From contig NZ_CP085154.1 in NCBI RefSeq assembly GCF_022788695.1, forward strand, positions 124,001 through 188,000: 64,000 nt of DNA, written 5' to 3'. Of the stretch, positions 45,111-54,168 are shown in pieces. Below the pieces are notes generated by a model that was not told the DNA's origin, searched no databases, and saw nothing but the letters and a program-made list of their open reading frames with translations. The stretch's first letter is position 1; every line of letters starts with the position of its first letter. The translations under genes and the position numbers were made by a program. The DNA comes from Pseudosulfitobacter sp. DSM 107133 (GTDB lineage Bacteria; Pseudomonadota; Alphaproteobacteria; Rhodobacterales; Rhodobacteraceae).

Positions 45111-45707
45111 TTACTCATCTGTTTGTTTCGGATCGTATACCAGCTTCACGCCGTTTGTGAAAATCAATTGGGCAGGGCCATTGTTGCGGCTGCCCGACAA
45201 TACCATTTGTCCCGCGGTGAGGTCGCCAAAACCGCTGCCTGCGTGCACCTGACCGGGGGATGTCAGCGTGGCCGTTTCCAGATTGGCCAACAAGACATCC
45301 GACGCGATCGTGAACCCTGTAGATGTGGTGATGACAACGTTGCCGGACAAGTTCATCTTGGACGCGCGCAGATCCAGTCGAGCCACATCGGCGACCAGAT
45401 CAATATGCGTGCCGCCGACAAGATCGACCTTTGCGGTGACGTCATTGGCTTCGTTGCGGTTGTCGGCCCCCGTGGTCAGTACGGCTGCGGAAAATGACAG
45501 GTTGTCACCCGCTTCGGTCGCGCCGGAAAAGAACGGGCCGGTGATTTGCTGGCTTTCCATGCGGTCGCGTATGTCTTCGTCGGCAAACGGAATGGTGCTG
45601 ACCGGATCAATCGTGCGCGACAACAGGAACAGCGTAGACAGCAGCGCCAGTGCGGCCAGCGGCAACAACACCTTTAGCGTAGCGACCAGTTTTGAATACC
45701 AATCCAT
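45111..45707 (-). CDS. lptC: LPS export protein LptC
   Basis: A 198-residue bitopic membrane protein. The N-terminal anchor is at about residues 9-29 (TLKVLLPLAALALLSTLFLLS), followed by a periplasmic LptA-like beta-jellyroll (VDLVGGTHIDLVADVARLDL, MNLSGNVVITTSTG). It passes LPS from LptBFG to LptA. lptA follows 6 bp after its stop. Confidence 0.9.
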   Translation of the reverse strand: MDWYSKLVATLKVLLPLAALALLSTLFLLSRTIDPVSTIPFADEDIRDRMESQQITGPFFSGATEAGDNLSFSAAVLTTGADNRNEANDVTAKVDLVGGTHIDLVADVARLDLRASKMNLSGNVVITTSTGFTIASDVLLANLETATLTSPGQVHAGSGFGDLTAGQMVLSGSRNNGPAQLIFTNGVKLVYDPKQTDE

Positions 45708-45716
45708 CGCCCTGCC

Positions 45717-45791
45717 TCAGCCCTGACCGGCGAGATCGGGCGCGCGGCTGGTACGCAGGGCATTGCCTGCAAAGGGGCGTTTGTTGCTCAT
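45717..45791 (-). CDS. possible 24-codon ORF between rnd and lptC
   Basis: A short frame, MSNKRPFAGNALRTSRAPDLA..., starts inside the rnd stop (ATGA overlap, 45788-45791) and ends 9 bp before lptC. It would be translationally coupled to rnd and would carry ribosomes to lptC. The peptide is basic with no known motif. It could be chance; only conservation in relatives would make it convincing. Confidence 0.25.
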   Translation of the reverse strand: MSNKRPFAGNALRTSRAPDLAGQG

Positions 45792-46402
45792 AGGTGGGCA
45801 AATATGTCCGAGTCAGGCCAGCCTGCAAGGTCCAGCTTGGCGCGGGTTGGCAGGAAGTCGAAACAGGATTGGGCAATTTCCATGCGGTCTTCGCGCAGCA
45901 GACGTTTGTTCAGTGCCTCGCGCAGGCGGTGCAGGTACAAAACATCAGAGGCAGCGTAATCCAGTTGCGCATCGGTCAGCTTGTCGGCTCCCCAGTCGCT
46001 GCTTTGCTGGTGTTTCGAAATGTCGACGCTCAGCAATTCCTGCAACAGGTTCTTCAGCCCGTGCCGGTCGGTATAGGTGCGCACCAGTTTGCTGGCGATC
46101 TTGGTGCAATAGACGGGTGCAGTAACCGCGCCGAATGCGTTCAACATCGCGGCGATGTCAAAGCGGCCATAGTGGAACAGTTTCAGCACGTCGGGGTTTT
46201 CCAGCAGCGCACACAGGTTTGGCGCCTCGGTCTGGCCCCTTGCGATCTGCACCATGTGGGCGTTGCCGTCACCACCCGACAGCTGCACCACGCACAGGCG
46301 GTCACGGTGCGGGTTCAGGCCCATGGTTTCGCAATCAATGGCCACGACTGGCCCAAGGTTCAGCCCGTCGGGCAGATCGGATTTGTACAAATGGTTTGTC
46401 AT
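45788..46402 (-). CDS. rnd: ribonuclease D-type 3'-5' exonuclease
   Basis: A 204-residue DEDD exonuclease domain. The motifs are VVAIDCETMGL (Exo I), LKLFHYGRFDIAAML (Exo II) and DAQLDYAASDVLYLHRL (Exo III, with Tyr). It lacks the C-terminal HRDC domains of E. coli RNase D, as usual for short alphaproteobacterial versions. It probably trims tRNA or other RNA 3' ends. It heads the unit rnd-lptC-lptA-lptB. The start at 46402 avoids an upstream in-frame Met with no better ribosome site. Confidence 0.88.
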   Translation of the reverse strand: MTNHLYKSDLPDGLNLGPVVAIDCETMGLNPHRDRLCVVQLSGGDGNAHMVQIARGQTEAPNLCALLENPDVLKLFHYGRFDIAAMLNAFGAVTAPVYCTKIASKLVRTYTDRHGLKNLLQELLSVDISKHQQSSDWGADKLTDAQLDYAASDVLYLHRLREALNKRLLREDRMEIAQSCFDFLPTRAKLDLAGWPDSDIFAHL

Positions 46403-46472
46403 GCCATTGCTATAGCGCCGCATTCGGTCGCGGGAAAGTATATGCCGCGCATTTGCGCCAGTTTGCGCCTTA

Positions 46473-46484
46473 GGGTCTGGACCC
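46473..46484. repeat. 12-bp remnant of the structured repeat (copy 4)
   Basis: TA-GGGTCTGGACCC-TA (46471-46486) is exactly one terminal palindrome of the repeat family flanked by TA on both sides. It looks like a footprint left when the copy was deleted by recombination between its two palindromic ends. It lies between rnd and paaX and supplies the paaX stop TAG. Chance alone is possible for 12 bp but unlikely given the flanks and position. Confidence 0.7.
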
Positions 46485-47260
46485 TAGTCGTGCAGGTCGT
46501 TCAGCGCGGGGCGTGGCAGACGGGCCAGCAGGCCGGTGACCAGCGCGCGGCAGTCGTGGCCGCGCCATGCGTCGGAGTAGACCTGCGGCGGCAGATCAGG
46601 ATGTTTCAGCACCAGCCGTCGCCATCCATGCACGATCAGCGACCTAAGCACCCCGATCTGCACCGGATTGAGGGCGGCAGCATCCAGTTTCAGTGCATCA
46701 AGTGCCACCAGACGTTCATGCAGGGCGGCGTAATCCTGACTCAGGTCCTTGGGTTCGAACTGCGCACCCAGCCAATGCGGCGCGGTGCTTGCGGGCAGCG
46801 CCAGCGTTCCGGCGGGGGCTTGTGATGTCTCGGCACCGATATACAGGCGCGGCGCAAGCGGGGCAAAACCCAGCTTTTCCATGTGTTCGCGGGATTCCGA
46901 TGTGGCGGTTTCCAGCAGCACCAGTTGCCAGCCCTGGGCGGCCTCGGCGGGAGCGCTGTAGATGCGCGCGCTGGCGGCAAGGCTCAACCGTCGGCCCGTT
47001 CGGGTCAGGCTGTGGTGGCTGGTGCGCCCCGATTTGGTCGAGGTGATCCAGTCGTCATTGCGCAACCGGTGCAGGGCGACACGGGTCGCTTCGGGTTTGA
47101 TCTGTGCCTCGGCCATCAGCGCGGTCAGCACGGGGCCGTCAATCCCTTCGCCTTCGTGGCGGGCCAGATCACCGAACACGCTGACCAGCACCGACCACAC
47201 CCGCTGGGTGGCGGCTGCGGTCAGTATGTTCAGTGCGTCGGTGTAGGGATCAGAAGGCAT
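46484..47260 (-). CDS. paaX: phenylacetate catabolism repressor PaaX
   Basis: A 258-residue PaaX-type regulator. The N terminus is a winged helix (LTALMAEAQIKPEATRVALHRLRNDDWI), followed by the wing and the conserved RTSHHSLTRTGRRLS. PaaX represses paa genes and is released by phenylacetyl-CoA. It overlaps paaZ by 11 bases as last gene of the operon, so it is probably autoregulated. Its stop was originally TAA (GAC TAA GGC) and is now TAG because of the repeat remnant; the protein is unchanged. Confidence 0.92.
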   Translation of the reverse strand: MPSDPYTDALNILTAAATQRVWSVLVSVFGDLARHEGEGIDGPVLTALMAEAQIKPEATRVALHRLRNDDWITSTKSGRTSHHSLTRTGRRLSLAASARIYSAPAEAAQGWQLVLLETATSESREHMEKLGFAPLAPRLYIGAETSQAPAGTLALPASTAPHWLGAQFEPKDLSQDYAALHERLVALDALKLDAAALNPVQIGVLRSLIVHGWRRLVLKHPDLPPQVYSDAWRGHDCRALVTGLLARLPRPALNDLHD

Positions 47261-49265
47261 TCATTGTCAGCAGTTCGTATTCCGCCACTTGTTCGTCGTC
47301 CTGATTGGTCAGGGTCACATGCCAGCGTACCTCGCCGTATTCCTCATTGCGAGGGGTTTTGGCTTTGACGCTCAGGCGTACCTTGATGCTGTCGCCTGCC
47401 TGCACGGGTTTCATGAAACGCAGGTTGTCCAGCCCGGTGTTGGCCAGAACTGGGCCGGGGTCGGGTTGCACGAACAGGCCTGCCGCAAAGCTCAGCAGCA
47501 GATAGCCGTGCGCGACGCGTCCGGGAAAGAACGGGTTCGCCTTGGCCGCCGCGTCGTCCATGTGGGCATAGAACGTATCACCGGTGAAATGGGCAAAGGT
47601 TTCGATGTCGTCCAGCGTGATCTCGCGCGACGGCGAGTTGAACGTGTCGCCCAGTTCCAGATCGCCGTAAACGCGGGTGAACGGGTGCGGTTTGTCCGCA
47701 TGTTCGGTTGCACCGGGCACCCAGCGCCTGCCAACGGCGGTCAGAATGTCGGGGCTGCCCTGTACAGCGGTGCGCTGCATATAGTGCATGACGGCGCGGC
47801 TGCCGCCCAGTTCCTCGCCGCCGCCCGCGCGGCCCGGTCCGCCGTGCACCATATGCGGCAGGGGCGCACCGTGGCCTGTTGCCTCGGCCATGCTGTCACG
47901 GTTGTTGAAGTATAGTCGTCCGTGGAACGCACCCGCACCCATCGCCACGGCGCGGGCCACGTCGCCGTCATGGGTGATGACCGAAGCGACAAGCGAGCCC
48001 TGGCCGCGGTTCAGCAGCGCAATCGCATGATCCAGATCGCGGTAGCCCATGACGGTCGAGACGGGCCCGAATGCTTCGGTATCGTGTACGCGGCTGGCGG
48101 TGTCGGGGTCGGCGCAGTGGAACAGCATCGGCGGCACAAACGCGCCCTTGCTGTCGGCCATTGCGAAATCGTCTGGGTCACCAAACACACGGGTTGCTTC
48201 CGCGCCGATGGCGGCGGCCTTGTCCAGCACATCGCGTTTTTGCGCGGCAGAGACCAGCGCGCCCATGCGGGTTGCTTCATTACGCGGATCGCCAATGGTG
48301 ACTTTGGCCAGCCGTGCCGAGATTGCTTCGATCACGGCTTGTTCCTGCGCTTGCGGGACCATGATGCGGCGGATGGCGGTGCATTTCTGACCCGCCTTGG
48401 CGGTCATCTCGCGCTGCACTTCCTTGACGAACAGGTCGAATTCGGGCGTTCCGGGCGCGGCGTCGGGGCCAAGGACCGAGGCGTTCAGGCTGTCCTGTTC
48501 GGCAGTGAACCGGACGCTGTTGGACAGGATGTTGGCATTGCCACGCAGCTTTAACGCGGTGTCGGCAGAGCCGGTGAACGTCACCACGTCCTGACAATCC
48601 ACATGGTCCAGCATGTCGCCCAGACCGCCCGACACCAGTTGCAACGCGCCCGCAGGCAGCAGACCGCTGTCCAGCATCAGGCGCACGCAGGCTTCGGTGA
48701 CATAACAGGTGGCGGTGGCGGGTTTGATGATCGCGGGCAGACCGGCCAGCAGGGTCGGGGCCAGCTTTTCCAACATGCCCCAGACGGGGAAGTTGAAGGC
48801 GTTGATATGCACCGCGACGCCTTGCAACGGGGTGCAGATGTGTTGCCCCATAAAGGCACCAGAGCGGCCCAGTTGTTCGGGCGCGCCGTCCAGATAGACA
48901 TGCGCATCGGGTAGCTCGCGCCGCCCTTTCGATGCATAGACCATCATCGTGCCAATGCCGCCGTCCACATCGATCTGATGGTCGGACTTTGTTGCGCCAG
49001 TGTCGTAGCTCAGATCATAGAGCGCGGTCCGATGTTCGCGCAGGCGCAGCGCCAGCGCCTTGAGCATTCTGGCGCGGTCGTGGAACGTCATCGCGCGCAA
49101 GGCGGGGCCACCCACCTCGCGGCCATAGGCCAGCATCGCCTGCACATCCAGCGCGTCGTTGCCTGCGTCTGCGATGACATCTCCGGTGATGGCGGATGCG
49201 ATGGCGCGCGCACCGACACCCGGTGCGATCCACTGACCGGCGGCAAAAGAATGAACATTTTGCAT
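47250..49265 (-). CDS. paaZ: bifunctional oxepin-CoA hydrolase / semialdehyde dehydrogenase
   Basis: A 671-residue fusion. The first 520 residues are an aldehyde dehydrogenase: NAFNFPVWGMLEKLAP, VTFTGSADTALKLRG, the Glu in FTAEQDSLN and the Cys nucleophile in AGQKCTAIRR. The last 130 residues are a MaoC-like R-specific hydratase (HFTGDTFYAHMDDAAA, VAHGYLLLSFAAG). PaaZ opens the oxepin-CoA ring and oxidises the resulting aldehyde. Its position between paaE and paaX fits the operon. Confidence 0.95.
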   Translation of the reverse strand: MQNVHSFAAGQWIAPGVGARAIASAITGDVIADAGNDALDVQAMLAYGREVGGPALRAMTFHDRARMLKALALRLREHRTALYDLSYDTGATKSDHQIDVDGGIGTMMVYASKGRRELPDAHVYLDGAPEQLGRSGAFMGQHICTPLQGVAVHINAFNFPVWGMLEKLAPTLLAGLPAIIKPATATCYVTEACVRLMLDSGLLPAGALQLVSGGLGDMLDHVDCQDVVTFTGSADTALKLRGNANILSNSVRFTAEQDSLNASVLGPDAAPGTPEFDLFVKEVQREMTAKAGQKCTAIRRIMVPQAQEQAVIEAISARLAKVTIGDPRNEATRMGALVSAAQKRDVLDKAAAIGAEATRVFGDPDDFAMADSKGAFVPPMLFHCADPDTASRVHDTEAFGPVSTVMGYRDLDHAIALLNRGQGSLVASVITHDGDVARAVAMGAGAFHGRLYFNNRDSMAEATGHGAPLPHMVHGGPGRAGGGEELGGSRAVMHYMQRTAVQGSPDILTAVGRRWVPGATEHADKPHPFTRVYGDLELGDTFNSPSREITLDDIETFAHFTGDTFYAHMDDAAAKANPFFPGRVAHGYLLLSFAAGLFVQPDPGPVLANTGLDNLRFMKPVQAGDSIKVRLSVKAKTPRNEEYGEVRWHVTLTNQDDEQVAEYELLTMNAF

Positions 49266-49277
49266 GGGGAACCCCTG

Positions 49278-50342
49278 TTAGTGCTGATCGTAGTCCACGA
49301 CCAATGTATCGCTGAGCGCATAGCACTGGCAGGTCAGGACAAAGCCTGCCTCGACCTCGTAGTCTTCCAGCGCGTGGTTGGTCAGCATTTCATATTCGCC
49401 CTCGGTCACCTTGGCCTTGCAGGTGGAACAGACGCCCGCCTTGCATGAAAACGGCGCGTCCAGATCGTTGGCCAATGCGGTTTCCAGCACAGACTGATCC
49501 TTAGGCATTTCGAACTGGTGGCCGGTGCCGTCGATGATGACGGTGGTTTTGGTGCCCGCCTGACCTTTGGCGCGTTCCTTGATTTCCTGCTTGGCCAGCT
49601 GGCCTTTCTGGCTTTCGCTGAACAGTTCGAACTTGATCTGACCATCGGCCAGCCCGTGTGTTTTCAGCGCATCGGCAATGGCCAGCATCATCGGTTCCGG
49701 GCCGCAGATGAAGGCGGTGTCAATGCTGGCGATGTCGATCCAGCTTTTGAACAGGGCGGCGCATTTGTCCTGATCGACGCGGCCTGTGAACAGGTCGATG
49801 TCCTGGCCGGTTTCCAGAACGTGGATCAGGGTCAGACGACCCATGTAGCGGTTTTTCAGGTCTTCCAGTTCCTCGCGGAACATGATCGTGCCCACCGCGC
49901 GGTTGGCATAGATCAGGGTAAAGGTGCTGTCGGGTTCGCGGGTCATCACCGTGCGCAGGATCGACAGCACGGGGGTCACGCCGGAGCCACCCGCAAAGCC
50001 GAGGTAATTCTTGGCCTTCTCCGGCTCGATCGGGGTGTTGAAGCTGCCCGAGGGCGGCATGGCGTGCAGGGTGTCGCCGACCTTCAACTGGGTGTTGGCA
50101 AAGGTTGAAAACGCCCCGCCATCCACCCGTTTGATGCCCACTTGCAGTTTGCCATCGTCCAGACCGGTGCAGATCGAATAGTTGCGGCGCAGCTCGGTGC
50201 CGTCGAAATCCTGTTTGAACGTCAGGTATTGGCCTTGGGTAAAGGCAAATGCGCCGGGGTCCTGCGGTTGCAAGGTCAGCACCACCGCGTCACGGATTGT
50301 GTGATGAATGTCGGTGACAGTCAGGGGAAGGAATTGCGCCAT
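49278..50342 (-). CDS. paaE: phenylacetyl-CoA 1,2-epoxidase reductase subunit
   Basis: A 354-residue electron-transfer protein. The N-terminal two thirds are an FAD/NAD(P)H reductase (LRRNYSICTG, GGSGVTPVLSILRT, ICGPEPMMLAI). The C-terminal part is a plant-type 2Fe-2S ferredoxin domain with CKAGVCSTCKA and a distant Cys in LTCQC. It passes electrons from NADPH to the PaaAC diiron oxygenase. paaZ follows 12 bp downstream. Confidence 0.95.
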   Translation of the reverse strand: MAQFLPLTVTDIHHTIRDAVVLTLQPQDPGAFAFTQGQYLTFKQDFDGTELRRNYSICTGLDDGKLQVGIKRVDGGAFSTFANTQLKVGDTLHAMPPSGSFNTPIEPEKAKNYLGFAGGSGVTPVLSILRTVMTREPDSTFTLIYANRAVGTIMFREELEDLKNRYMGRLTLIHVLETGQDIDLFTGRVDQDKCAALFKSWIDIASIDTAFICGPEPMMLAIADALKTHGLADGQIKFELFSESQKGQLAKQEIKERAKGQAGTKTTVIIDGTGHQFEMPKDQSVLETALANDLDAPFSCKAGVCSTCKAKVTEGEYEMLTNHALEDYEVEAGFVLTCQCYALSDTLVVDYDQH

Positions 50343-50351
50343 TGGGTCAGC

Positions 50352-50819
50352 CTAGATGCATTTGAAATAGTCGAAGGGTTCAAGACAGTCGGTGCAGCGC
50401 CATTGCGCCTTGCACGGGGTCGAGCCGAACTGGCTGATCCGCTCGACCGCCTGCGATTTGCAGTGCGGGCATTGCTGCGGGCCACCTGCGGGCTGGGGCG
50501 GCGCGATGCCGTAGTCTTCCAGTTTGGCGCGGCCCTTGTCGGTCAGCCAGTCGGTGGTCCATGCTGGCGAAAGCTGGCGTTTCAATTCCAGCTTTTCGAT
50601 GCCATGGCCGCGCAGGGCCGTTTCGATGTCCAGATTGATGATCGTCGTCGCGGGGCATCCCGAATAGGTGGGTGTGACGGTGACGATCAGGGTGTCGTCG
50701 TGCCATGCCACATCGCGGATGATCCCGAGATCCACCAGTGAGATCACCGGAATCTCGGGGTCGGGGACGGCATCAAGCCAGTCCCAGACATCCGCGACAG
50801 AAGGGCGGACAGTTACCAT
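50352..50819 (-). CDS. paaD: phenylacetyl-CoA epoxidase complex protein PaaD
   Basis: A 155-residue MIP18/DUF59 protein (VPDPEIPVISLVDLGII) with a C-terminal zinc-ribbon-like part (CPHCKSQ ... CKAQWRCTDC). PaaD is thought to help maturation of iron-sulfur cluster in the epoxidase complex, probably that of PaaE. It overlaps paaC by 7 bases and is 9 bp from paaE. Confidence 0.93.
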   Translation of the reverse strand: MVTVRPSVADVWDWLDAVPDPEIPVISLVDLGIIRDVAWHDDTLIVTVTPTYSGCPATTIINLDIETALRGHGIEKLELKRQLSPAWTTDWLTDKGRAKLEDYGIAPPQPAGGPQQCPHCKSQAVERISQFGSTPCKAQWRCTDCLEPFDYFKCI

Positions 50820-51559
50820 TGCGCATCCGGGTAGGCGCGCGGCAGGAACTGCATCACCGCCAGCATGTGGCCCAGATGTTCTGTATGGCGCACGCCCGTC
50901 TTGCCGCCCTTGTGAGCAAAATCGCTGTCGGGGCGGGTCAGGGTCGCCTCGGTCAGCACGGCGTTGATGCGCGCATCAAACGGTTCGCGCAGCGGGGCGG
51001 GGTCGCAGACGGCACGGTCCACGTCATCCGACAAGAACATTTCGCCCACATAGGGCCACAGACGGTCCAGCGCCGCTTGCATTCGTTTGTGGCTTTCTTC
51101 GGTGCCGTCGCCCAGTGCGATCACCGTGTCGGCAGAACGTTCCGCGTGATAGGTGACCTCTTTCAGAGACTTTTCGGCAATGGCAGAGATCTGTTCGTGG
51201 TCATGCCCCTTGAGCGCGCGCAGCATTTCGATGTGCCATGCGTCGAACAGGAACTGGCGCATCATCGTGTGGCCAAAGTCGCGGTTGGGCTGTTCGACCA
51301 ACAGCAGGTTGCGGAAATCCATCACGTCGCGGCGATAGGCCAGCGCGTCGGCGTCACGGCCCGCGCCTTCGACCTCGGCTGCCAGACCAAGCCACAGTTG
51401 TGTCTGGCCGATCAGGTCAAGCGCCGTGTTGGCCAAGGCGATGTCTTCTTCCAGCACGGGCGCATGGCCGCACCATTCGGACACGCGGTGGCCCAGCACC
51501 AAGGCGTTGTCGCCCATGCGGCACAGCCATTCGAACAATTGCGCGTCGGTGGCCATCAC
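50813..51559 (-). CDS. paaC: phenylacetyl-CoA epoxidase structural subunit PaaC
   Basis: A 248-residue ferritin-like helical protein that pairs with PaaA but lacks a full iron site. Motifs include DNALVLGHRVSEWCGHAPVLEED, DVMDFRNLLLVEQPN and LKEVTYHAERSADTVIALGDG. It overlaps paaB by 4 bases (ATGA) and paaD by 7, showing tight coupling of the subunits. Confidence 0.94.
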   Translation of the reverse strand: MMATDAQLFEWLCRMGDNALVLGHRVSEWCGHAPVLEEDIALANTALDLIGQTQLWLGLAAEVEGAGRDADALAYRRDVMDFRNLLLVEQPNRDFGHTMMRQFLFDAWHIEMLRALKGHDHEQISAIAEKSLKEVTYHAERSADTVIALGDGTEESHKRMQAALDRLWPYVGEMFLSDDVDRAVCDPAPLREPFDARINAVLTEATLTRPDSDFAHKGGKTGVRHTEHLGHMLAVMQFLPRAYPDAQW

Positions 51560-51900
51560 ATGGTCCCCACTTCTTCGGGGATGTCGAAGAAGGTCGGGTG
51601 ACGGTACACTTTGTCATCCGCAGGATCGTACATGTGCCCCTTGTCGTCGGGCGACGATGCGGTGATCTTGCTGGCCTCGACGACCCAGATGCTGACGCCT
51701 TCCTTGCGGCGGGTATAGACGTCGCGGGCGTTCTGCATGGCGCGTTCCGCGTCGGGCGCGTGCAACGAGCCGACGTGGCGGTGGCTCAGGCCATGCTGAC
51801 CACGGATAAAGATTTCAAACAGGGGCCATTCGGTGCGCCGAGGACCGCCGTGCGGGGCGGCTTCGGTGTTTTCGTAGGCACTGGATTCAGGGCTGCTCAT
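51556..51900 (-). CDS. paaB: phenylacetyl-CoA epoxidase subunit PaaB
   Basis: A 114-residue PaaB: WPLFEIFIRGQHGLSHRHVGSLHA and NARDVYTRRKEGVSIWVV are typical. It bridges PaaAC heterodimers in the multicomponent oxygenase. The ATG at 51900 has a good GGAG site 11 bases upstream and is preferred to a longer frame overlapping paaA. Confidence 0.94.
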   Translation of the reverse strand: MSSPESSAYENTEAAPHGGPRRTEWPLFEIFIRGQHGLSHRHVGSLHAPDAERAMQNARDVYTRRKEGVSIWVVEASKITASSPDDKGHMYDPADDKVYRHPTFFDIPEEVGTM

Positions 51901-51905
51901 TTCAA

Positions 51906-52898
51906 TCACTCCGCTGCAAGTTTGGCTGCGCGTTTCTTGTCGGCATGGGCCAGCATGGCCTCGCGGACCCAACGGCCCTCGTCCCACGCGCGGTTGCGGT
52001 CTTCCAGACGTTCGATCGAGCAGGGGCCATTGCCCTTGAGCACATCAAAGAATTCGTCCCAATCGGGTTCGGAAAAGTCGTAGCCGCCTTTTTCCTCGTT
52101 CCACTTCAGATTTTCGTCGGGAATGGTCAGGCCCAGGTAGTCGGCCTGCGGTGCGGTCAGATCGACAAACTTCTGACGCAGCTCGTCGTTCGAGTTCATC
52201 TTGATCTTCCACGCCATCGACTGCGCCGAATGGACGCTTTCGGCATCGGACGGGCCAAACATCATCAGCGAGGGATACCAGAAGCGGTTCAGCGCATCCT
52301 GTGCCATACGCTTCTGTTCGGGCGTGCCGCGGGCCATCTTCATCATGATGTCAAAGCCCTGACGCTGGTGGAACGATTCTTCCTTGCAGATACGCACCAT
52401 CGCGCGGGCATAGGGGCCATAAGACGTGCGTTGTAGCGGCACCTGGTTCATGATCGCGGCACCGTCGACCAGCCAGCCCACGGCACCCATGTCGGCCCAT
52501 GTCAGGGTCGGATAGTTGAAGATCGACGAATACTTCATCTTGCCCGACAGCAGGTCGCGGGTCATCTGGTCGCGGGTGACACCCAGCGTTTCCGCCGCGC
52601 AATAGAGGTAGAGGCCGTGGCCGGCCTCGTCCTGTACTTTTGCCAGCAGGATCGCCTTGCGCTCAAGCGTGGGCGCGCGGGTGATCCAGTTGCCCTCGGG
52701 CAGCTGACCGACGATTTCGGAATGGGCATGTTGCCCGATCTGGCGGATCAGCGTCTTGCGATAGCCGTCCGGCATCCAGTCCTTCGGTTCGATCTTGCCG
52801 CCAGCATCAATACGCTCCTGAAAGGCGCGTTCCTGCGGGTCCATCTCGTCGAGGGAGCGGACCCCTTCGCCGGTGGATTTCACCATCTGTGCATACAT
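51906..52898 (-). CDS. paaA: phenylacetyl-CoA epoxidase catalytic subunit PaaA
   Basis: A 330-residue diiron oxygenase subunit. The iron ligands lie in the ExxH motifs [11 protein letters not shown] and [13 protein letters not shown]. With PaaC it inserts oxygen into phenylacetyl-CoA to give the 1,2-epoxide. It is the first oxygenase gene, 38 bp downstream of the thiolase and 6 bp before paaB. Confidence 0.96.
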   Translation of the reverse strand: MYAQMVKSTGEGVRSLDEMDPQERAFQERIDAGGKIEPKDWMPDGYRKTLIRQIGQHAHSEIVGQLPEGNWITRAPTLERKAILLAKVQDEAGHGLYLYCAAETLGVTRDQMTRDLLSGKMKYSSIFNYPTLTWADMGAVGWLVDGAAIMNQVPLQRTSYGPYARAMVRICKEESFHQRQGFDIMMKMARGTPEQKRMAQDALNRFWYPSLMMFGPSDAESVHSAQSMAWKIKMNSNDELRQKFVDLTAPQADYLGLTIPDENLKWNEEKGGYDFSEPDWDEFFDVLKGNGPCSIERLEDRNRAWDEGRWVREAMLAHADKKRAAKLAAE

Positions 52899-52936
52899 CG
52901 TTCAAACCTTTCGTCGGTCAGAAGGGCGGGGCGTTG

Positions 52937-54139
52937 TCAGACCCGCTCGAGGATAAGCGCGACACCCTGGCCGACGCCCACGCACATGGTGCACAGCGCA
53001 TAGCGCCCACCTGTACGTTTCAGTTGATAGGCGGCCGTCATCACCAGACGCGCGCCCGACATGCCCAGCGGGTGGCCGATTGCAATCGCGCCGCCTTGGG
53101 CGTTCACGCGCGGATCGTCGTCGGCCACACCCAGCGCACGCAGGGTCGCCAGACCTTGCGAGGCAAAGGCTTCGTTCAGTTCGATCACGTCCATCTGGTC
53201 GATGGTCAGGCCGGCGCGTTTCAGCACCTTTTCGCAGGCCGGGATCGGGCCGATGCCCATGACACGGGGTTCAACGCCCGCGGCATTCATCGCCACGACG
53301 CGCGCCATCGGTGTCAGGCCGTTCTTGGCCGCAGCCGCTTCGGAGGCCAGCAGCAGCGCCGCAGCACCGTCATTCACGCCCGAGGCATTGCCCGCCGTCA
53401 CGGTCAGGTCGGGGCCGTTGATGGCCCGCAGCTTGCCCAGTGCGTCCAGCGTGGTGCCGGGGCGGGGGTGTTCGTCGGTGTCGACGACAATAGGATCACC
53501 CTTTCGCTGGGGGATGGTGACGGGGCTGATTTCCTCTGCGAACAGACCGGCCTTGTGCGCGGCGGCCCAGCGTTCCTGTGACCGGGCGGCAAAGGCATCC
53601 TGATCGGCGCGGTTCACATCGTGGTCGGCGGCAACATTGTCAGCGGTTTCCGGCATGGAATCGACGCCATATTGCTCCTTCATCTTCGGGTTCACAAAGC
53701 GCCAGCCGATGGTGGTGTCGAAAATCTCGGCGGCACGGCTGAATGCGCTGGTGGCCTTGCCCATGACAAAGGGCGCGCGGCTCATGCTTTCGACGCCGCC
53801 GGCAATGGCCATGTCCAGATCGCCGGCCTTGATCCCGCGCGCGGCCAGGCCCACGGCGTCCATGCCCGAGGCACACAGACGGTTGATGGTAGAGCCGGGC
53901 ACATCCACGGGCAGCCCCGCCAGCAACGCCGCCATACGCGCCACGTTGCGGTTGTCTTCGCCCGCCTGGTTGGCGCAGCCAAAGATCACATCATCGACGC
54001 TGGCCCAATCCACACTGGGGTTGCGCGCCATCAGCGCGGCAATCGGTGCCGCCGCCAGATCGTCGGCCCGCACGGACGACAAGGCGCCGCCGTATCGTCC
54101 GATAGGGGTACGCTGTGCGTCGCAGATGAAAGCAGTCAT
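52937..54139 (-). CDS. pcaF: 3-oxoadipyl-CoA thiolase
   Basis: A 400-residue thiolase. Cys89 in NRLCASGMDAV is the acyl-accepting residue; GGAIAIGHPLGMSGAR holds the His and CTMCVGVGQG the second Cys. In this context it should split 3-oxoadipyl-CoA into succinyl-CoA and acetyl-CoA, the last step of phenylacetate (PaaJ) and protocatechuate (PcaF) breakdown. It is first in the paa operon here. The ATG at 54139 follows a CAGGAG site; a longer frame is rejected because it would run through an inverted repeat. Confidence 0.92.
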   Translation of the reverse strand: MTAFICDAQRTPIGRYGGALSSVRADDLAAAPIAALMARNPSVDWASVDDVIFGCANQAGEDNRNVARMAALLAGLPVDVPGSTINRLCASGMDAVGLAARGIKAGDLDMAIAGGVESMSRAPFVMGKATSAFSRAAEIFDTTIGWRFVNPKMKEQYGVDSMPETADNVAADHDVNRADQDAFAARSQERWAAAHKAGLFAEEISPVTIPQRKGDPIVVDTDEHPRPGTTLDALGKLRAINGPDLTVTAGNASGVNDGAAALLLASEAAAAKNGLTPMARVVAMNAAGVEPRVMGIGPIPACEKVLKRAGLTIDQMDVIELNEAFASQGLATLRALGVADDDPRVNAQGGAIAIGHPLGMSGARLVMTAAYQLKRTGGRYALCTMCVGVGQGVALILERV

Positions 54140-54151
54140 GGAAGTCTCCTG

Positions 54152-54168
54152 AGGTGTTGAATTCACCT
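54152..54168. promoter_or_regulatory. inverted repeat upstream of the paa operon (candidate PaaX operator)
   Basis: AGGTG and CACCT flank a 7-bp centre (TTGAATT), 12 bp before the pcaF start and just upstream of its ribosome site. The place suits a repressor such as PaaX, encoded at the end of the operon, or an RNA hairpin that masks the start. The link to PaaX is inference. Confidence 0.4.
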
